Positions 15,159 through 23,160 are shown, numbered from the stretch's first letter. The stretch is DNA of 64,000 nucleotides from Alicyclobacillus sp. ALC3 (GCF_028751195.1 NZ_CP066784.1:1116001-1180000), one strand, 5' to 3'. Notes: generated from the sequence alone by a model not told the origin. Numbers and translations: made by a program.

Positions 15159-16165
15159 CAGAACGGAACACCGGCCGCTACCGGTTGCGGTATGTCATCG
15201 AGATTGAGTTCTGTCTGACTTGTCGCGCCGTCGTCATTTGAAACGTTGTAGTCGATGTCTATCGTCTGGCGATTCGCGTTCTCAGCGATCTCGGCACTCA
15301 CTCGTGCCTGCTCCACATCGCCTTCCATCTGACTCAAGCGCAAATAGTCGTCGTCAATCTTTTGACTGTCGATGGTGATGTCGCTGTACGCAGCTCGATA
15401 GATGGTTTTCCAAACCATCTTTTCGTACCAACCATCCACCGTTTCCGTCCCTGTTTTTCTGTTCTTACCCGTGTCCGGGTCCTTCTCCCAAACGTCTTTC
15501 TCTCCGCCCCAGAACTCTGTGCTTGCGTAAGTGGGCTTGCGCTTCATGATGTCCTTTAGCGACAACACGACCAGCCGGTTCTTCTCCGGCGCTTGAGAAT
15601 ACACGTGGTAGTAGAAACCGCCCACGATGTCACCGCGGTCGAAGTCGTTGGTGACACGAAACTCATATCCTTCGTATGGATTCTTGGAGTCCTTTTTGAT
15701 GGAGCGAAATTCATCACTGGAGTAGACAATTTCGACAATCACGGCGTCAGGAACATTGAGGCCGTACTTGATGGCCTTTAGCTCAATGCCACGGTAGCCC
15801 TCAACGAACGTGATGTCGTATTTGCTCGTCGAATTGTTTTTGAAGGGAACCATGTGGATGTGGTTCTTCTGCGCTGGGTCGAATCCAACGCGGGCGCACG
15901 CCACAACGTCACGAGCGAGCTTCTGCATGTTGACGTTCTCCCAGGTGACGGGCAGATTATCCCGATACTTTTCGGACTTCTTCATCCGCTTGTCCTCTGC
16001 GATTTTGAGGGCTGAGTCCAGCGCAACAAAGTAGTTTCCGACGAGTCGTTTTTGAAAGTTGGTCAGCGCCAGTTCACCCACACCGGAACCGAATTCCGAC
16101 ATGACCTTGACAGTAAATGCTTCCGACGCGGTCAATTTCTTCTTCTCGAGTTGAGTCGACATCAT
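15158..16165 (-). CDS. recT: RecT-family single-strand annealing protein
   Basis: This 335-residue protein anneals complementary DNA strands in phage recombination. Typical RecT segments are VNMQKLARDVVACARVGFDP, HIHMVPFKNN followed by DITFVEGYRGIELKAIKYGL, and DGWYEKMVWKTIYRAAYSDI. The C-terminal 60 residues are acidic and disordered, as in relatives. Two adjacent ATGs (16165 and 16162) follow AAGGAGG; the second has the better spacing. The gene overlaps the SbcC-like ATPase upstream and the MBL-fold gene downstream. No RecE-like exonuclease is visible, so the MBL and SbcC-like proteins may supply end processing. Confidence 0.92.
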   Translation of the reverse strand: MMSTQLEKKKLTASEAFTVKVMSEFGSGVGELALTNFQKRLVGNYFVALDSALKIAEDKRMKKSEKYRDNLPVTWENVNMQKLARDVVACARVGFDPAQKNHIHMVPFKNNSTSKYDITFVEGYRGIELKAIKYGLNVPDAVIVEIVYSSDEFRSIKKDSKNPYEGYEFRVTNDFDRGDIVGGFYYHVYSQAPEKNRLVVLSLKDIMKRKPTYASTEFWGGEKDVWEKDPDTGKNRKTGTETVDGWYEKMVWKTIYRAAYSDITIDSQKIDDDYLRLSQMEGDVEQARVSAEIAENANRQTIDIDYNVSNDDGATSQTELNLDDIPQPVAAGVPF

Positions 16166-18138
16166 GCAGCCTCCTTCGGTTCGTGTTTGACCTCGACACG
16201 CAGCACCTTGTCACGCGCAGACACAATCAGGCTGATGACCTGCGCGTCCACATCGATGAGCTCAGTCACGGACTCACGGTTGTCTATGAATATCGGAGCA
16301 GAAATCCCGTAGTGCTCAGACAGCGTGTTGATGATGTCGAGCCCAACGTTGATGCGTGCGGCGTTGTTTAGACCCGAACCGTACGGCACACCGTTGTACG
16401 TGGTCTGACAGGTCTCGGACACGCCACCGTTGATTTGCGCTTCGAACAACTTGAACCGCGCAAACCGGAACTTGCCGTTGATGCGGTCCTCGAGTAGCTG
16501 CACCTTCGTCCGGATGAACTCCTCAGTCAGGTACAGTTGTTCCTCGAGCGTTTCGTACTCGGCAGCCAAGCGGCGTTCGTCGGCGCTCAGTTGTGCAATG
16601 CGTTCATCTAACTTGCGCACCTGGTCAAAGGCAGCAAGTTTCGGCTCCGCACGACGCAGTTCGTCGCGCAGGTCCATCAGCTCACCACGGATGCGCTGGA
16701 CCTCAGTCAGCACAGAATCCCGCAGATTCGTGATGCGCGCATTGCTAGCCGCGATCTCTTGCTGCTTCGCGATGTATTCCGGATTGTCGGTCGGGTTGGA
16801 TGCCGCCGCAGCCATCTGTGCTAGTTTCGTTTCCTCGCTACTGAGCTGTGCTTGCAGAGACTCTTCTTGTTGCCGTAGCACTTCTAGCCGTTGGCTAGCC
16901 CTGTCGGTCCCCGCGGCCTCACGGTGCGCGTTCTCAGCCGCCTCTTTGCCAGCGCCGACAATACGTTCAAGCTCCGACGACTTGTGAACATTGAAATGGA
17001 GCAACGCTTTCTCGCGCGCATCATGGACCTGCTCAGGCGGGAGTGCCTGTCCGCATGCTGGACAGGAGTCCTTGACCGTGTCATCAAATGTTGCAGCGTT
17101 AACCTCCGTCCATTTCAACCGCCAGTCATTTGCCAGTTGCTCATACCTTTGCATGGTCTCGGTGTGCAGTTGGATGTCGCGGTCCGTCGAGCGAATCCGC
17201 TGTTGCACATCTGCTAAGTCCCCGCGCAGATTGGTGCATTTCGCGCGCTGTGCCTGCAGTGCATCGGCTTCACCCGCGCCGACCTTGTTTTTGATGGACA
17301 ACAATTCCGACTCGAGTACAGCGAGGCGCTTCTGTTCCTCGGCAACTTCTCCCCCGTTTTGTAGCCGGGCAATTTCTTGGTCCTTGCGGTCTACCTCAAA
17401 CCACAGCTGCTCGATTTGCTTCTGAAGGTCCGCTTCGCTCAAACCGGACGTGTCAGGTTTGGAGCGCTCAACTTCGTCGATGCGAACCGGGATTTTTTGC
17501 AACTCGTCGTTGATCTCTTTCCGACGTGCAGCGATGATTTTGCGGTGGTCATCAATGGAGCGCCCCCCGAGGATGGCGGGCAACTTCACCAATGCTTCGT
17601 TTGAGGCAATCACGTCTGCATCCGAAACATCACCGCAGACCTCTAGCAGAATCCTGCGCCGGTCTTGCCAACTCAATTGCTCGTTGAAATAGGACGGCGA
17701 GGTTAGAAGTTTGAAGATGGGCTCGTCCACAATCGCGGCGACACGGTCTTTGAACTCTTTGAGTTTCGAAGGTACGCCGTCGATGAAGTAATCAGTCGTG
17801 TGACCGGTGAAGTCCGCCGTAGCCGTCCCGCGCTTCTTTACCCACTTCTCGCTAAACACTTTCCGCAGCGTCAGCGGGCGTCCGTCGATTTCGAGTACCG
17901 CTTCAACCTCATGGTCCAGACCTGGCAATGGCTTGCCGTTCGCGTCCAGTGTCTTGATGTCGAAGTCCTTGCGGTTCTGGCTGTCCTTATCGAACAGTAG
18001 CCACAAGAACGCGTCGAACAGCGTGGTCTTGCCAGTCGCATTGTCGCCGAACACTTCTGTCGTGGTACCAAAGTCCGAAGTCAGGTCGCGCACGCCTTTG
18101 AAGTTGCGCAGCGTCAGTCTGGTCAGCGTGATATTCAT
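16162..18138 (-). CDS. SbcC/Rad50-like AAA ATPase with zinc hook
   Basis: This 658-residue SMC-like ATPase starts with LTLRNFKGVRDL and Walker A GDNATGKTTLFDAF. Long coiled coils flank a central zinc hook, SCPACGQALP, near residue 365. The C-terminal part has INGGVSETCQTTYNGVPYGS followed by IFIDNRESVTEL, the signature/Walker B region. It probably works with RecT on DNA ends. No SbcD nuclease partner is present in the window. The ATG at 18138 is chosen because it overlaps the upstream stop as ATGA and follows GGACGGTGAAG; the open frame begins 18 codons earlier. Confidence 0.88.
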   Translation of the reverse strand: MNITLTRLTLRNFKGVRDLTSDFGTTTEVFGDNATGKTTLFDAFLWLLFDKDSQNRKDFDIKTLDANGKPLPGLDHEVEAVLEIDGRPLTLRKVFSEKWVKKRGTATADFTGHTTDYFIDGVPSKLKEFKDRVAAIVDEPIFKLLTSPSYFNEQLSWQDRRRILLEVCGDVSDADVIASNEALVKLPAILGGRSIDDHRKIIAARRKEINDELQKIPVRIDEVERSKPDTSGLSEADLQKQIEQLWFEVDRKDQEIARLQNGGEVAEEQKRLAVLESELLSIKNKVGAGEADALQAQRAKCTNLRGDLADVQQRIRSTDRDIQLHTETMQRYEQLANDWRLKWTEVNAATFDDTVKDSCPACGQALPPEQVHDAREKALLHFNVHKSSELERIVGAGKEAAENAHREAAGTDRASQRLEVLRQQEESLQAQLSSEETKLAQMAAAASNPTDNPEYIAKQQEIAASNARITNLRDSVLTEVQRIRGELMDLRDELRRAEPKLAAFDQVRKLDERIAQLSADERRLAAEYETLEEQLYLTEEFIRTKVQLLEDRINGKFRFARFKLFEAQINGGVSETCQTTYNGVPYGSGLNNAARINVGLDIINTLSEHYGISAPIFIDNRESVTELIDVDAQVISLIVSARDKVLRVEVKHEPKEAA

Positions 18139-18365
18139 GCGCTCTTCACCGTCCTTTCTCTCTGAATGCGGTTGATGGTCCACTGCACCCATTCGTTAAT
18201 CTCTTGGAGGCTCTCGACTGCCTTGTCAGCGTCCATCTCGGCGTCGTCATCCTCGAACAAGGGAACCAACACGTCGCGGATGTACTCCCCCACGACCGTT
18301 GCTTCTGCAATTCCCGGACCTTCCAGTTCTTCTGCCAACTCTGTCAACTGCTCAACTAGTGGCAT
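18135..18365 (-). CDS. Hypothetical acidic phage protein, 76 residues
   Basis: This is a small acidic helical protein (LVEQLTELAEELEGPG, then LVPLFEDDDAEMDADKAV and a C-terminal NEWVQWTINRIQRE helix). The ATG follows GGGCAAGGAGG at good spacing. Its stop overlaps the start of the SbcC-like gene, so the two are translationally coupled. A role as partner or regulator of that ATPase is possible but unsupported beyond position. Confidence 0.6.
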   Translation of the reverse strand: MPLVEQLTELAEELEGPGIAEATVVGEYIRDVLVPLFEDDDAEMDADKAVESLQEINEWVQWTINRIQRERTVKSA

Positions 18366-18495
18366 GTGTCGTTCGCCTCCTTGCCCATGTCGTTCTCGTG
18401 CGGTACACTCGCGGTGGATGGTTTTTGTAGCGCCTGACCTCGCTGTTTGCCCAGCGGGGTCATTCCATATCCACGGCTTTCAATTCCTCGCCCCC

Positions 18496-18714
18496 TCAAA
18501 TCGTCGTCCGGCTCTTGGCGATCTTGCGGTACAGGTCCATGACTAGCCGGTGCTTCTCGTTCCATGCCGGATGTGCCAACATCGGAATCTGATACTGCCG
18601 TTCCATTCGAGTCATGATGTTTGACAACGCCTCATCGCGGACTACCCCAGGAGCCAACCGCATCGCCGCGTCAAACGCGCCAACAAACTCCCACAAGGTG
18701 TTTGCCTCGCTCAT
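18496..18714 (-). CDS. Hypothetical phage protein, 72 residues
   Basis: This is a soluble helical protein beginning MSEANTLWEFVGAFDAAMRL and ending with an arginine/lysine-rich helix (VMDLYRKIAKSRTTI). The ATG at 18714 overlaps the stop of the preceding gene as TAATG, which supports this start over a longer reading. No family is recognised. Confidence 0.6.
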   Translation of the reverse strand: MSEANTLWEFVGAFDAAMRLAPGVVRDEALSNIMTRMERQYQIPMLAHPAWNEKHRLVMDLYRKIAKSRTTI

Positions 18715-19208
18715 TACTCGCTGACCCACTGCCGTGACTTCAGCAGCTGGTGGTGTTCCTGCGCGATGCTTTGCATGCTGAATCCGTACTCTTCGCACTG
18801 CGTGCCGACGTATGTCCATATCCAGCAGAGTCCGTCCATCACATCGAGCAAGTGTTGCCGGCGCCGTTTGTGCTCCGACTCGTTCTCTGCGGCCGGCAGC
18901 TTCGCGGCTGACTCCTTTTCAATCTCCGATGTGACCGTCTGGAGTTCGTCTAGGCACATTTCTTTGACAGCGGCGCGATGATGGTCCACATACTTGCCAT
19001 CCAACCATTCGACCGCCACACCGCCGGTTGCGACACTTGCCAAAGCCGCGTACATCGCCGGGTGGTCCAGCTTGCTTGCCAAGAGCGGCGCAATGTCCGG
19101 TGCTACGTTTCTGCGGCCGGTCTTGATCATGGAGAGCATCGACTCGCTCTGCGGCAGGTCGAGATCACGCAGCCGCATTTTCCTCGCCTTCAAACTCGTG
19201 TTCATTGC
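18714..19208 (-). CDS. Phage early protein with an HTH-like N-terminus
   Basis: The 164-residue product from the ATG at 19208 starts with a segment resembling a helix-turn-helix (KMRLRDLDLPQSESMLSMI, then TGRRNVAPDIAPLLASKL). A central SEIEKESAAKLPAAENESEH linker and a Trp-rich C-terminal helix pair follow. The frame is open 92 codons further upstream, but that part overlaps an alternative plus-strand frame and has no better ribosome site. A role in early regulation is suggested only by the HTH-like start and by its place in the early operon. Confidence 0.55.
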   Translation of the reverse strand, partial: AMNTSLKARKMRLRDLDLPQSESMLSMIKTGRRNVAPDIAPLLASKLDHPAMYAALASVATGGVAVEWLDGKYVDHHRAAVKEMCLDELQTVTSEIEKESAAKLPAAENESEHKRRRQHLLDVMDGLCWIWTYVGTQCEEYGFSMQSIAQEHHQLLKSRQWVSE

Positions 19209-19337
19209 ATGTGCGACTGACACCGTCCTATCCCCTTGTCCTGTGTGATTGGTTGTAACTACCTCACCGGGCCCGCGCTTATTCTCTGTGTAGGGCTTGT
19301 CCGATGTGATCGGGACGCCCCGGAGGGAGCATCCGTC

Positions 19338-19556
19338 ATGCCTGACTTGGACCAAAAGATTGCCGTGTTTGAGGCCATCTGCTTCGCCTTCGCCGAGCAA
19401 CTCGCTGACGAATTCAACCTTGACACCATTTCCGTTCGCGTGGAGATTACTGGTTCGCCGTCTCGAGACACCGAGCCACCGCACGGGCGATTCTCTCCCG
19501 AATGCGTTTTGCCTCTTCCTCGCTCACTGGATCGGGAGCATAGACGCGAATTGTAG
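19338..19556 (+). CDS. Possible small phage protein on the opposite strand (weak)
   Basis: A plus-strand ATG 11 bases after GGAGGG opens a 72-codon frame whose first half reads like a real protein (PDLDQKIAVFEAICFAFAEQ, then LADEFNLDTISVRVEITG). Codon use is balanced. Against it, the last third overlaps the better supported minus-strand gene at 19447, and all neighbours in the early operon are on the minus strand. Confidence 0.3.
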   Translation: MPDLDQKIAVFEAICFAFAEQLADEFNLDTISVRVEITGSPSRDTEPPHGRFSPECVLPLPRSLDREHRREL

Positions 19557-19623
19557 TTCCGCCAATCTGTCTTACCATCGCGGGCACCTTCCCGGCGTTC
19601 ATCGTCGCGGCGTTCTGTGCCAC
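19447..19623 (-). CDS. Hypothetical phage protein, 58 residues
   Basis: This is a small protein with a short beta segment (MVRQIGGTTIRVYAPDP) and a charged helix (SEEEAKRIRERIARAVARCL). Similar strand-helix small proteins with a V-x-V/I-x-x-P ... EE pattern are common in early operons of Firmicute phages and have no known role. The GTG at 19623 lies seven bases after GGAGGT and is the best start. Confidence 0.55.
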   Translation of the reverse strand: MAQNAATMNAGKVPAMVRQIGGTTIRVYAPDPVSEEEAKRIRERIARAVARCLETANQ

Positions 19624-19712
19624 TGGCCTCACCTCCCTTGGTGGATGATATGAAGGAACTGGTTGACCACTTGCAGATGCTTTACCGAAATTGCGGATCG
19701 TGCTTGCTCTGC

Positions 19713-19937
19713 TTAGGCGGACTCTGTGCTACAATTGCGAACAGATAGTTCGTCCAAAGACACTTCGAGGATCTCAGCCAACTTCGACGCTTTCTCAATG
19801 TTTGGGGTTCTGCTTCCGGTCTCATAGTGCTGATAGGCACGGACAGTAATCCCCATGCTGTCGGCGAGTTGCTTTTGGGTGAACCCTTTGCGCTTTCGGA
19901 TGTTTCGCAACTTGACTCCGAACTGTGTCAACGTCAT
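19713..19937 (-). CDS. Cro-like XRE-family regulator
   Basis: This 74-residue helix-turn-helix protein has the full XRE fold: LTQFGVKLRNIRKRKGFTQ, KQLADSMGITVRAYQHYETG, SRTPNIEKASKLAEILEVSL. It is the first gene of the leftward lytic operon, divergent from the CI-like repressor, the position of cro. The ATG at 19937 follows AAGGTG. It probably binds the two palindromes in the 82-base intergenic region to favour lytic growth. Confidence 0.85.
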   Translation of the reverse strand: MTLTQFGVKLRNIRKRKGFTQKQLADSMGITVRAYQHYETGSRTPNIEKASKLAEILEVSLDELSVRNCSTESA

Positions 19938-19955
19938 CACCACCTTGTTTGATGT

Positions 19956-20002
19956 ATGAACGTTTAGTTCATATCAATAAATTATATGAACGATTAGTTC
20001 AT
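19956..20002. promoter_or_regulatory. Two palindromic operators of the CI/Cro switch
   Basis: Two near-identical 17-base sites, ATGAAC-N5-GTTCAT, lie at 19956-19972 (spacer gttta) and 19986-20002 (spacer gatta), with centres 30 bases apart, close to three helix turns. On the minus strand TTGACA (20007-20002) and TATAAT (19986-19981) flank the second site as a leftward promoter with a 15-base gap. On the plus strand TTGATG (19949) and TATCAA (19972) flank the first. Confidence 0.8.
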
Positions 20003-20025
20003 GTCAAGTAGAATGAGGTCAATTT

Positions 20026-20433
20026 ATGGCGACTTTTGCTGACCGATTAACTGAATTACTCAACATGAAAAACGTCAGGCGCAAGGACCTGGCGGAACTT
20101 CTTGGTGTCACGTATAAGACTGTCAACAACTACGAGAACGGGACACGTGAACCCAACATGGAGCAATTAAAGCGACTGGCGGACTACTTTGAAGTTCCTC
20201 TTGACTACCTCACCGGTCGCTCGGACAGTATTCCAACTGTCTCTGATGAAGTCGGTGAAGTATCGCCAGAGGAAACTGCCTTCCTCAAATGGGTCGAGGA
20301 CAACCTTGAAGGCAGCTTCTTCTACGACTTTGACAAGTCACCTGAGGACGCGAAGAAACACATGATGGAGACGTTACGATTGGTGTGGGAACGGGAACGT
20401 GGCAGAAAGCCTGGGCAGAAGCAGGGTGAGTGA
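20026..20433 (+). CDS. CI-like phage repressor (XRE family)
   Basis: This 135-residue regulator has an N-terminal XRE domain (FADRLTELLNMKNVRRKDLA, ELLGVTYKTVNNYENG, TREPNMEQLKRLADYFEVPL) and a short acidic C-terminal region without an S24 protease fold. It is therefore of the ImmR type, which is removed by an ImmA-like protease, and such a protease is encoded at 22514. It is divergent from the Cro-like gene across the twin operators and should hold the lytic promoter off in the lysogen. The ATG follows GAGGT at normal spacing. Confidence 0.88.
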   Translation: MATFADRLTELLNMKNVRRKDLAELLGVTYKTVNNYENGTREPNMEQLKRLADYFEVPLDYLTGRSDSIPTVSDEVGEVSPEETAFLKWVEDNLEGSFFYDFDKSPEDAKKHMMETLRLVWERERGRKPGQKQGE

Positions 20434-21049
20434 GGACGTCGAAAAAGCGGATAAGAAGCATACCTTTCCAAACTTAAAACACGATCAAATCGTTTACCTC
20501 AATCCAGATACCGTCGACGCTGATTTTAAACTGGGACACGAACTTCGCCTCCGGGTTAGAGACGAGTTTGTCGCTTCTGACCCAGAATGGGTCCTCACTT
20601 ACCGAGCCCTACTCAGGTCATATGTCGTGAAGTGGACAGCGAAATTGACTACAATTGAAGTGTCGAAGTTTGCCAGTCTTGCAGCGGTATCCGGGGTAGT
20701 CTTAGGAGGCCTTTTGACACTCCTTCTACCACTGGTTACGCACTACTCTGCCACAAAGATGTTGCAGTTTGACGCAATTTTTATCCTTCCTTATTTTATA
20801 GCAATGACAATTTTGTCCTTTGTGCTTCGATCGACGGATCGTCTCACAAAGCAAATAGAAGTGGCGACGTTTCTGCTTGAGGTTCTTGATGAAGTGATCG
20901 TTTCCTCACGTGCATTCGTACTGCGAGAAGAAGTCGCTTCGACCAGCGAGATTACGGAATCCCCCGAGGAAACGTCACAGACACTAACCGATCCCACTGG
21001 GAATCAACAGGCACAAACGTTATCCCTTATGACACCAGCGAACGATTAG
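20426..21049 (+). CDS. Membrane protein with two central helices, lysogeny region
   Basis: This protein of about 207 residues has a soluble N-terminus, a central hydrophobic pair (AAVSGVVLGGLLTLLLPLVT and AIFILPYFIAMTILSFVL) separated by a short loop, and an acidic, Thr/Glu-rich C-terminal tail. The topology suggests both ends in the cytoplasm. It overlaps the repressor stop and is probably made from the same transcript in the lysogen. Proteins in this position often act in superinfection exclusion, but no motif shows it. The exact start (GTG at 20399 or 20426) is uncertain. Confidence 0.6.
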   Translation: MSEDVEKADKKHTFPNLKHDQIVYLNPDTVDADFKLGHELRLRVRDEFVASDPEWVLTYRALLRSYVVKWTAKLTTIEVSKFASLAAVSGVVLGGLLTLLLPLVTHYSATKMLQFDAIFILPYFIAMTILSFVLRSTDRLTKQIEVATFLLEVLDEVIVSSRAFVLREEVASTSEITESPEETSQTLTDPTGNQQAQTLSLMTPAND

Positions 21050-21426
21050 TGGCATTTGGCATGACATAGGGGCTAGGCAGCGAAGGTTGTATACCTATGG
21101 AGAAGAATTTTAAAATCACAGTCACCGTTGCTCATGGAGAACTATTCGTTTCCAGCGTCTAGTCAAGCTCGATCCGCGGCACGAATATTGTGATCCTCTC
21201 GCGATGAAGTAGAGAACGTCACTGTCATGCCGTGTGTCACAGGTCAACGATGAGAAGTCAAAACTGTGAAAATGATGTGCTATGATGTATTGTATTGATA
21301 GGGCGTACAAATCGTTCTATTTGATGGCAACTGTTGCTTGACAGTTAGAAGACAGAACGCCGAGGAACTATCAAGAAAATTATTCCAGATAGTCCGCTTA
21401 CCATGGTTACAAATGGAGGAAAATAC
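21050..21426. other. Intergenic stretch, nothing recognised
   Basis: This is A+T-richer sequence between the membrane-protein gene and the next rightward gene. No convincing open frame, hairpin or repeat is visible. Weak -10-like hexamers (for example tatgat near 21282) occur but have no good -35 partner. Confidence 0.4.
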
Positions 21427-21861
21427 ATGTCCGCTATGGTTCGTAACGAGGTTACAGCTACCCATAACGACATTTCCATGGATGATCTACACTTACGACA
21501 CTTCATCTTGTGTGAATACTCGACTCTTGGAAAAACAGGAAAAATATCTGCAGTGGACGTTTTTGAATACTTCGCCATCCATGACGAGTCGGCGTCCGTC
21601 CGCTTCAACCTGATTCTCGGCATATGCTTTTTACAGCCAGCGCGCACATACAAGTTTGAAATGGAAATATCGCAAGCTGGCGCTCAGATCGGGTATGCAA
21701 CTAATCCAATGTCCGTGGACAAGCCTTATGAAGTCATGAACCTCCAGTACGCTGATGTCGTTTTCCAAGTGCGGAACCAGGGGCCGGTCCGCTTCGACAT
21801 TTTGGTTGACGGTAAACTGATCGGGCGACAGTTTGTCATGGTCCGACGCGAGGAGGAATAG
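21427..21861 (+). CDS. DUF6941-like beta-sandwich protein
   Basis: This 144-residue predicted beta-sandwich protein has DDLHLRHFILCEYSTLGKTG near its start, then VRFNLILGICFLQPART, and ends PVRFDILVDGKLIGRQFVMV. This layout (an opening about a cellular A/C-D/E-x x, a G-K-l-x-a-x-x-v-F turn, a closing F-x-I-x-V-D-G) resembles the DUF6941 family, whose function is unknown. The ATG at 21427 lies seven bases after GGAGG and is preferred over the ATG at 21403. It is followed after two bases by a membrane-protein gene, so the two are likely a unit. Confidence 0.6.
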   Translation: MSAMVRNEVTATHNDISMDDLHLRHFILCEYSTLGKTGKISAVDVFEYFAIHDESASVRFNLILGICFLQPARTYKFEMEISQAGAQIGYATNPMSVDKPYEVMNLQYADVVFQVRNQGPVRFDILVDGKLIGRQFVMVRREEE

Positions 21862-21863
21862 AG

Positions 21864-22154
21864 ATGGTGAAAGACCTGCGTTTTCCAGAACCCAACGATT
21901 CTTTGGCTCTTCCAAATGGTGGTGGTATGATCGAATTAAAGGCAAGCCACCTTCCACACAGGGGCGTGATACAAGTGAAGTCTCCAACACGCAAGAACAC
22001 TTTTCTCGACGAGGCACTTCTGGGATTTCTAATTCTAATAGGGTTGGCTTCGTTAGTAATTGGTATCAAATCTCACGGCATAACAAGGGCATACGGAATG
22101 GCCATGTTTTTTCTGGCTGGCTTTGCCACGTGGTCCGTCAGCCGAAAAAAGTAG
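21864..22154 (+). CDS. Hypothetical membrane protein, 96 residues
   Basis: This protein has a soluble N-terminal half containing PNDSLALPNGGGMIELKASH and a C-terminal hydrophobic pair (ALLGFLILIGLASLVIG and AYGMAMFFLAGFATWSV). A strong ribosome site, GAGGAGG, precedes the ATG. It lies two bases after the DUF6941-like gene and is probably cotranslated. No family is recognised. Confidence 0.55.
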   Translation: MVKDLRFPEPNDSLALPNGGGMIELKASHLPHRGVIQVKSPTRKNTFLDEALLGFLILIGLASLVIGIKSHGITRAYGMAMFFLAGFATWSVSRKK

Positions 22155-22161
22155 GTGCTGA

Positions 22162-22413
22162 ATGGGTCAGCCGGAAAAACGACAATCCGATCCTGTTACA
22201 AGTGGTTTTGCCGGAAGTGATTTTTGGAAGTATCTAGGGCTCGGAGCTACACCATATGAACTTAAGGGCGCGCTCGCCGTCTGTTTTTTCATTGTCGTTT
22301 CTGCAACAATCCTAGGGGCTATCGGGCGTTTGCCAGTGTTCGTTATTGTACTGTCGTGGTTCCTTATGATAACGCTTTATGTCATCGGTGTACGAATGTC
22401 TCGTCATAAGTAG
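22162..22413 (+). CDS. Hypothetical membrane protein, 83 residues
   Basis: This protein has a hydrophilic start (GQPEKRQSDPVTSGFAGSDF) followed by two hydrophobic helices (ALAVCFFIVVSATILGAIG and VFVIVLSWFLMITLYVIGV) and a short basic end (RMSRHK). AGGT lies close upstream of the ATG. It is the last gene of this rightward set; a terminator follows seven bases later. No family is recognised. Confidence 0.5.
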   Translation: MGQPEKRQSDPVTSGFAGSDFWKYLGLGATPYELKGALAVCFFIVVSATILGAIGRLPVFVIVLSWFLMITLYVIGVRMSRHK

Positions 22414-22419
22414 TACCTG

Positions 22420-22446
22420 TCCCCTCTCCAGGGGATTTTTATTTTA
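22420..22446 (+). terminator. Rho-independent terminator
   Basis: A six-pair stem (tcccct with agggga, loop ctcc) is followed by TTTTTATTTT on the plus strand. It ends the repressor-side transcript and separates it from the separately controlled ImmA unit. Confidence 0.85.
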
Positions 22447-22474
22447 TATGCTTTCCTATCAAAACAATACGGTC

Positions 22475-22495
22475 TATAATACGAACATACGTTCC
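22475..22495 (+). promoter_or_regulatory. -10 element with overlapping LexA (SOS) box upstream of immA-like gene
   Basis: TATAAT at 22475-22480 is followed directly by CGAACATACGTTCC at 22482-22495. This matches the Bacillus LexA consensus CGAACRNRYGTTCG at 13 of 14 positions. Binding there would block the start of transcription and make the downstream protease gene SOS-inducible. No strong -35 hexamer is visible. Confidence 0.7.
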
Positions 22496-22513
22496 TGTTT
22501 GGAGGCGCATCGT

Positions 22514-23146
22514 ATGTTCGACATCTCACAGTACCGTCCCGTCCACCTCGAGTCGTCCATCGTCACCTTCTACCGCAATAATCACATCCGTAGCCCGCAA
22601 GACATCGACCTAGAACTCTTCGCACACGACGCAGGTATCTGGGTACACTTCCTCGCGCAACCGTCGACCAACTACCAGTTTCGCTCCGACATGTACACTG
22701 TCATCGTGGACAATCGACTCCCATGGGAACAGCAGCGCGTGGAGATGGCACACGAGCTCGGCCACGTTCTCCTTCACGCCGGTCGGCAGGAGTTCATGAA
22801 GGACGACTGGAGGGCGCTACAAGAGTTCCAGGCAGACATGTTCGCCATGTATAGCCTCGTACCCACGTTCATGATTGCCAATTGCATCACGCAGGCGTCA
22901 TCGCGCGCGCAGCTCGTCAACCAGCTGGCGTACTCGTTCGATGTGCCGCAGCCGTTCATGGACGCTCGACTGACACTCCTCGAGCAACGCCTCTATACCA
23001 TCGCAGCTGAGAACCAAATGGCAACGGCAATCCGTGAAGCCACTGCTGGATATGACTACAGCTATCGCCATCCTACCGACCGCCGCGTCGAATATCTCGT
23101 CAAAGATGGTTCGGTCGTTGGAACCCGCCGGCGTGCTGACATCTGA
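22514..23146 (+). CDS. immA: ImmA/IrrE-type metalloprotease
   Basis: This 210-residue zinc protease has the HELGHVLLH motif near residue 80 and the downstream EFQADMFAMYSLVP motif that supplies the third metal ligand. In ICEBs1 and many phages ImmA cleaves the ImmR/CI repressor after DNA damage. Here the repressor at 20026 lacks its own protease domain, which fits. The ATG at 22514 lies eight bases after GGAGG. The LexA box in front suggests direct SOS control of its synthesis. It is followed after 14 bases by the LexA-fold gene. Confidence 0.85.
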   Translation: MFDISQYRPVHLESSIVTFYRNNHIRSPQDIDLELFAHDAGIWVHFLAQPSTNYQFRSDMYTVIVDNRLPWEQQRVEMAHELGHVLLHAGRQEFMKDDWRALQEFQADMFAMYSLVPTFMIANCITQASSRAQLVNQLAYSFDVPQPFMDARLTLLEQRLYTIAAENQMATAIREATAGYDYSYRHPTDRRVEYLVKDGSVVGTRRRADI

Positions 23147-23160
23147 AGGAGGCAATCAAT

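Noticed and set aside
18356..18463. 35-codon minus-strand frame between two early genes
   Set aside because: Its ATG lacks a ribosome site, and its 3' end only overlaps the ribosome site of the next gene.
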